Source: CAMLDH01 sp966250375 (lineage in GTDB: Bacteria > Pseudomonadota > Gammaproteobacteria > Burkholderiales > Burkholderiaceae_D). Taken from it: a stretch of 7,417 nt of DNA. Of the stretch, positions 4,920 to 7,417 are shown piece by piece (position 1 is the stretch's first letter; each line of letters starts with the position of its first letter). The DNA is taken from positions 1-7,417 of the forward strand of contig CBINHE010000154.1 of assembly GCA_966250375.1 (NCBI GenBank), given 5' to 3'. The notes under the pieces are model-generated. The model worked only from the letters and a program-made list of their open reading frames with translations. It made no database searches and was not told the origin of the DNA. The translations under genes and the position numbers were made by a program.

Positions 4920-4999
4920 CGTCATCGCGGCATTCATTCCTCACGTGATCCAGTAAAGACGGCAGCGCGATGCGTATTGTCGCCACGGTTGCCGCCATG

Positions 5000-5029
5000 G
5001 GCGCCCCTCCCCTGATAGGGGCTGGCGCC
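5000..5029 (-). terminator. Strong GC-rich hairpin just after the recombinase gene
   Basis: GGCGCC (5000-5005) pairs with GGCGCC (5024-5029), and CCCCT (5009-5013) with AGGGG (5017-5021) around a GAT loop. The hairpin lies 5 bp beyond the stop codon of the tyrosine recombinase, where a terminator is expected. There is no T-run after it on the minus strand, so it is not a classical Rho-independent terminator. It may instead stabilise the 3' end of the message or mark the edge of the inserted module. Confidence 0.4.
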
Positions 5030-5033
5030 GCCA

Positions 5034-6332
5034 CTACCCGATCCCGGCCTGCGTTTCACTGGCGACGCTGCCGGCGTTGACTTGTTCCCATGCCGCAATC
5101 AGATCCTGCGCTTCCTGCTGCGTGTAGCGCATCGTCGTCGCCATGTCCGCATGCCCGAGCGCGCCGGCCACGCCGCGCATGCCGTGCCCGGCCACCAGCG
5201 CCGCTTTCGCGAACGTGTGCCGCAGCCAGTGCGTCGATGCCCGGCGCAATTCTGCGGCCGCCCCCGCATCGCCCTGCGCCAGCAGCGCGTCGGCCGCCTG
5301 CGCGAAGCGCTGCTTGACGATCGCATACAATCCCTGCCGGGTCGCCACTTCGCGCCACGCGCCGAAGAAGCGGCGCGAGCCGGTGTGGCCGATGTCGGCG
5401 CCGGCGATCGTCACCGCGCGCGTGCGCGGCGACAGGATCAGGCGCGTCGTTTCCCCCGCCTGCGGCAACTCCGGCAAGCCGAACGCCGCGCGGTACACCG
5501 TGAACGCGTCCCACACCGGCGGCGGCACCGGCACCGGACGCGCCTTGCCGCCCTTCCCGGTCGCCTGCGACACCATGAAAATCCAGTAGCGCTTGCCGGT
5601 GGTTTGCAGCGTCACTTGCATGAACGCCGACATGCGGGCGCCGACCAGCTCGGAAGAGCGCAAGCCCATGCCGCGCAATGCCGTCAATATGAAACGGTCG
5701 CGCACATAGGTCTGGCGCTCGGTGAACGTGGTCTTTTCCGCCCGTTCCATTACCGCCAGCACCTGGTCGAACACGGCGACATTGAGCGCGCGGTCGATAT
5801 CGACGTCGCGCACGTTGCCGGCGCCGATCAGCGCCATCGGGTTGATGCGGATATAACCGGCCGCATGCCACTTCGCGAACATCGCATGCACGCAGCGCCG
5901 GATATCGGCCTGGCTGCCGGCGGATGGCTGGCGCTGGAATGGCGTCCAGCCGGGTTCGCCCGGCGCGACAAAGGCGGTGGGGCTCGGTACGCCATCGGCT
6001 TGGCGTGCACCGGAGGCGCGCCGCGCGCACAGCGCCTCGTCCGGCAGCGCAGCCAGGAATGCAATGAAATGCCGCACCTCTTGCAGGCTCCAGCGCGACG
6101 GCGTCACGCGCCCGACCTGTTCGCAATACCAGCGCAATTTCGCCAAATGGTGGCGGTACGTCTTTTCAGTTTCCCGGGACCCGTTGCGGCTTTTCAGGCG
6201 CACTGTCGACAGCCACACTTCGGCCGCTTCCCAGTCGTCGGCGACCGGCCCGAGCACGTGGTCCGCCTCGGCCCGGGGCACCATTGCGTCTTCGGGCGCC
6301 AGTACGCGCAACGCTTGCGCACGCGGGTTCAT
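5034..6332 (-). CDS. Tyrosine recombinase (site-specific integrase), 432 aa
   Basis: Cuts and rejoins DNA at specific sites through a phosphotyrosine intermediate. The C-terminal catalytic domain is complete: R225 in GMGLRSSEL, K260 in ATGKGGKARPVPVP, H368 and R371 in THWLRHTFA, H394 in GALGHADM, and nucleophile Y403 in TTMRYTQQ. The core-binding domain is around residues 30-170 (WLSTVRLKSRNGSRETEKTY; FAKWHAAGYIRINPM). At 432 aa it is longer than XerC/D, with extra residues between about 100 and 140 and around 345-363. The ATG at 6332 is chosen over upstream alternatives because GGAGGATCGCCA directly precedes it and its ATGA overlaps the stop of the upstream KfrA-like gene. The two proteins are thus translationally coupled. 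It is far more GC-rich than the region left of 4960. Long open frames antisense to it are codon shadows. Confidence 0.93.
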   Translation of the reverse strand: MNPRAQALRVLAPEDAMVPRAEADHVLGPVADDWEAAEVWLSTVRLKSRNGSRETEKTYRHHLAKLRWYCEQVGRVTPSRWSLQEVRHFIAFLAALPDEALCARRASGARQADGVPSPTAFVAPGEPGWTPFQRQPSAGSQADIRRCVHAMFAKWHAAGYIRINPMALIGAGNVRDVDIDRALNVAVFDQVLAVMERAEKTTFTERQTYVRDRFILTALRGMGLRSSELVGARMSAFMQVTLQTTGKRYWIFMVSQATGKGGKARPVPVPPPVWDAFTVYRAAFGLPELPQAGETTRLILSPRTRAVTIAGADIGHTGSRRFFGAWREVATRQGLYAIVKQRFAQAADALLAQGDAGAAAELRRASTHWLRHTFAKAALVAGHGMRGVAGALGHADMATTMRYTQQEAQDLIAAWEQVNAGSVASETQAGIG

Positions 6333-7123
6333 TGGCGATCCTCCGGCAGCAAGTCCGGCGGAATCGGCGCGCCGCGCCGATACGCGATTTGCCGGAACGC
6401 TTCCAGATGCTTGCGTTCCTGCTTCAGCTGTGCGTCGAGGCTCGCGCACCGGTCTTGCCACGCGCGCGTCTCGCCGCGCACCGCGTCGACCGCGTTCAGC
6501 GCGAAGGTGCGCATGCCGGCCAGTTCGCTAGCCAGCCGTTCGATGCGTTGCGATTGCGCAGCCGCCACCGCATGGGCCGCATCGACCTGTGCCTGCAACG
6601 CCTCGCGCACCGCGTGCGCCGCCTGCGCCTCGCCGGCCAGGCGCGCGGCTTGCGTACGGACATCGTTGAGCTGGCGCTCGGCGTCGGCCAGCCGCGCCTG
6701 CAAAAAATCGCGTTGCGCGTCGGCATACCGGTCGTGCGATGCAGCGCCGGCGGAGTGCCGCGCTTGTCTGGCCAGCGCGCTGTCGACCGCGCGCTGCACG
6801 ACGTGCGCCAATGCTTCACTGGTGTCGGCATCGAGCTGGCGGCCCGCATGCGCTTCATCGCCGAGCGCGTCGACCAGCGCGTTCTTTTCTTGCGCAAGCG
6901 TATCGGTCGATGGCCGCCGGTCGGGCGCGTACGCGTCGAGCAGGCGCCGGTAGATGGCGGGACTGTAGGTGCGGCCGGTGGCCGTGTGGACCGCGCGCAC
7001 GAAGTCGCGCACGAATGGACGATGCGAGCCGGCGCCGATCGGGTGGCGCGCCAGGATCGGCGCGAGTTGCTGCAGCAGCGCGCGCGCCTGGTCATCGGTC
7101 AGCTGGAAGGGGGGCCGACTCAC
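6329..7123 (-). CDS. KfrA-like coiled-coil DNA-binding protein, 264 aa
   Basis: The N-terminal third (about residues 1-90, with LARHPIGAGSHRPFVRDFVR then AVHTATGRTYSPAIYRRLLD) looks like a DNA-binding head. It is followed by a long alanine-, glutamine- and arginine-rich helix at about 130-245 (SQRIERLASELAGMR and similar heptad-like runs) and a short C-terminal tail ending LLPEDRQ. This head-plus-coiled-coil layout is that of KfrA-type proteins, which bind and organise DNA and autoregulate on plasmids. I assign the resemblance, not identity. The start is a GTG at 7123 with GGGAGATGAC before it; an ATG 4 bp upstream is in another frame and stops at once. Being first in the two-gene operon and joined by an ATGA overlap to the recombinase, it may help place the recombinase on DNA or repress the operon through the upstream inverted repeat. 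Confidence 0.75.
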   Translation of the reverse strand: MSRPPFQLTDDQARALLQQLAPILARHPIGAGSHRPFVRDFVRAVHTATGRTYSPAIYRRLLDAYAPDRRPSTDTLAQEKNALVDALGDEAHAGRQLDADTSEALAHVVQRAVDSALARQARHSAGAASHDRYADAQRDFLQARLADAERQLNDVRTQAARLAGEAQAAHAVREALQAQVDAAHAVAAAQSQRIERLASELAGMRTFALNAVDAVRGETRAWQDRCASLDAQLKQERKHLEAFRQIAYRRGAPIPPDLLPEDRQ

Positions 7124-7253
7124 GTCATCTCCCGGCGCGTGGCGGCGCCGGCGGGACGGCGAGCGAGGCGCGGGATGACGGGCGGGCGGGGGATGGGGTC
7201 GCGATGGGGCATATCGGTATGGTAACGGGTATAGTTATCCCTGTACATATCCT

Positions 7254-7285
7254 CTGGTTAACTTAGTTCGGATTAAGTCAACCAG
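7254..7285. repeat. 32-bp inverted repeat, candidate recombinase core site or operator
   Basis: CTGGTTAACTTA (7254-7265) and TAAGTCAACCAG (7274-7285) are inverted copies with 11 of 12 positions matching, separated by the 8-bp spacer GTTCGGAT. Two arms of 11-13 bp flanking a 6-8 bp spacer is the layout of core sites for tyrosine recombinases such as dif and lox. It lies 130 bp upstream of the KfrA-like gene that leads the recombinase operon. A dimeric-repressor operator is the main alternative: one arm contains TTGACT, which could serve as a -35 element for the operon. Confidence 0.55.
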
Positions 7286-7303
7286 TCTGCACGGAGGCGT
7301 TTT

Positions 7304-7324
7304 GCGGCAATGCCGCGCATTTTT
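7304..7324 (+). terminator. Short hairpin followed by a T-run (weak)
   Basis: GCGGC-AAT-GCCGC forms a five-base-pair hairpin followed by GCATTTTT. It resembles a minimal Rho-independent terminator on the plus strand but overlaps the start of the short open frame at 7310. The stem is short and the call is weak. Confidence 0.15.
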
Positions 7325-7417
7325 AACGTCAAAATCGCAAGTCAAGATCCGGGCGATCCCCCCTCAGGGCAATCGCATGAAGCCAAGGCCGGCTTGCTGA
7401 GAGGAAGTAGGCGCGAG
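7310..7417 (+). CDS. Partial short open frame running off the right edge
   Basis: An ATG at 7310 opens a frame that remains open for 36 codons to the end of the window. It begins MPRIFNVKIASQDPGDPPSG and continues with Q-S-H-E-A-K-A-G-L-L-R-G-S-R-R-E. A CGGAGG sequence lies about 13 nt upstream, somewhat too far for a good ribosome binding site. The protein is hydrophilic and proline- and glycine-rich, and I do not recognise a function. It may be the start of a real gene or just conserved non-coding DNA that happens to be open. Confidence 0.3.
   Translation, partial: MPRIFNVKIASQDPGDPPSGQSHEAKAGLLRGSRRE

Noticed and set aside
5056..6126. Minus-strand 356-codon frame within the recombinase gene
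   Set aside because: It shares the strand with the recombinase but is in another frame. The product is Arg/Gly/Ala-rich without motifs, whereas the recombinase frame has all six catalytic residues.
5082..6953. Plus-strand open frame of 623 codons
   Set aside because: Antisense to the tyrosine recombinase and KfrA-like genes. Its arginine-, alanine- and histidine-rich low-complexity product is a shadow of GC-rich codons on the other strand.

Overview
The window looks like a piece of a mobile, repeatedly rearranged accessory region from a Gram-negative proteobacterium. A betaproteobacterium (Burkholderiales / Oxalobacteraceae-like) is my best guess. The guess rests on the very GC-rich codon use of the right-hand recombinase module, its KfrA-like partner and a canonical proteobacterial LexA box. 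This is inference, not a database match.

Layout from left to right. (1) About 19-3159: a tightly packed minus-strand row of about eleven small genes, mostly 10-16 bp apart, nearly all preceded by an AAGGAAAA-type ribosome binding site. One encodes a probable zincin-type protein (HEYRH motif). One encodes a small membrane-anchored protein whose frame carries an internal amber codon. The rest are unrecognised. The first gene of the row survives only as its 3' end, because (2) an IS6-family insertion sequence (3160-3998, intact 235-aa DDE transposase, matching terminal inverted repeats) lies across it. The IS has no target duplication and both flanking genes are cut exactly at its ends, so it marks an IS-mediated deletion or fusion junction. 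(3) 3999-4960: what I read as the remnant of an integron. Two divergent parts face away from each other. On the plus strand is the start of an integron-integrase-like gene (4812-4919), dead at the position of a conserved Trp, with a perfect LexA box 24 bp upstream. On the minus strand are two cassette-like genes: a four-helix membrane protein, and a GNAT acetyltransferase cut by the IS. Each start codon sits in or two bases after a GTTATGC/GTTATAC core, with an attC-like imperfect hairpin between them and an attI-like region in front of the first. (4) 5000-7285: a very GC-rich minus-strand two-gene operon, a KfrA-like coiled-coil DNA-binding protein followed by a complete tyrosine recombinase, joined by an ATGA overlap. 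Upstream of it lies a 32-bp inverted repeat (12-bp arms, 8-bp spacer), shaped like a tyrosine-recombinase core site. (5) 7310-7417: a short plus-strand open frame runs off the right edge.

Taken together, three recombination systems (IS6 transposase, integron, KfrA/tyrosine recombinase) meet within about 4 kb. The integron is broken on both sides: by the IS6 element on the cassette side and by the recombinase module on the integrase side. The left operon may be cargo brought next to it by the IS6 event. The functions of most of its genes cannot be told from sequence alone.
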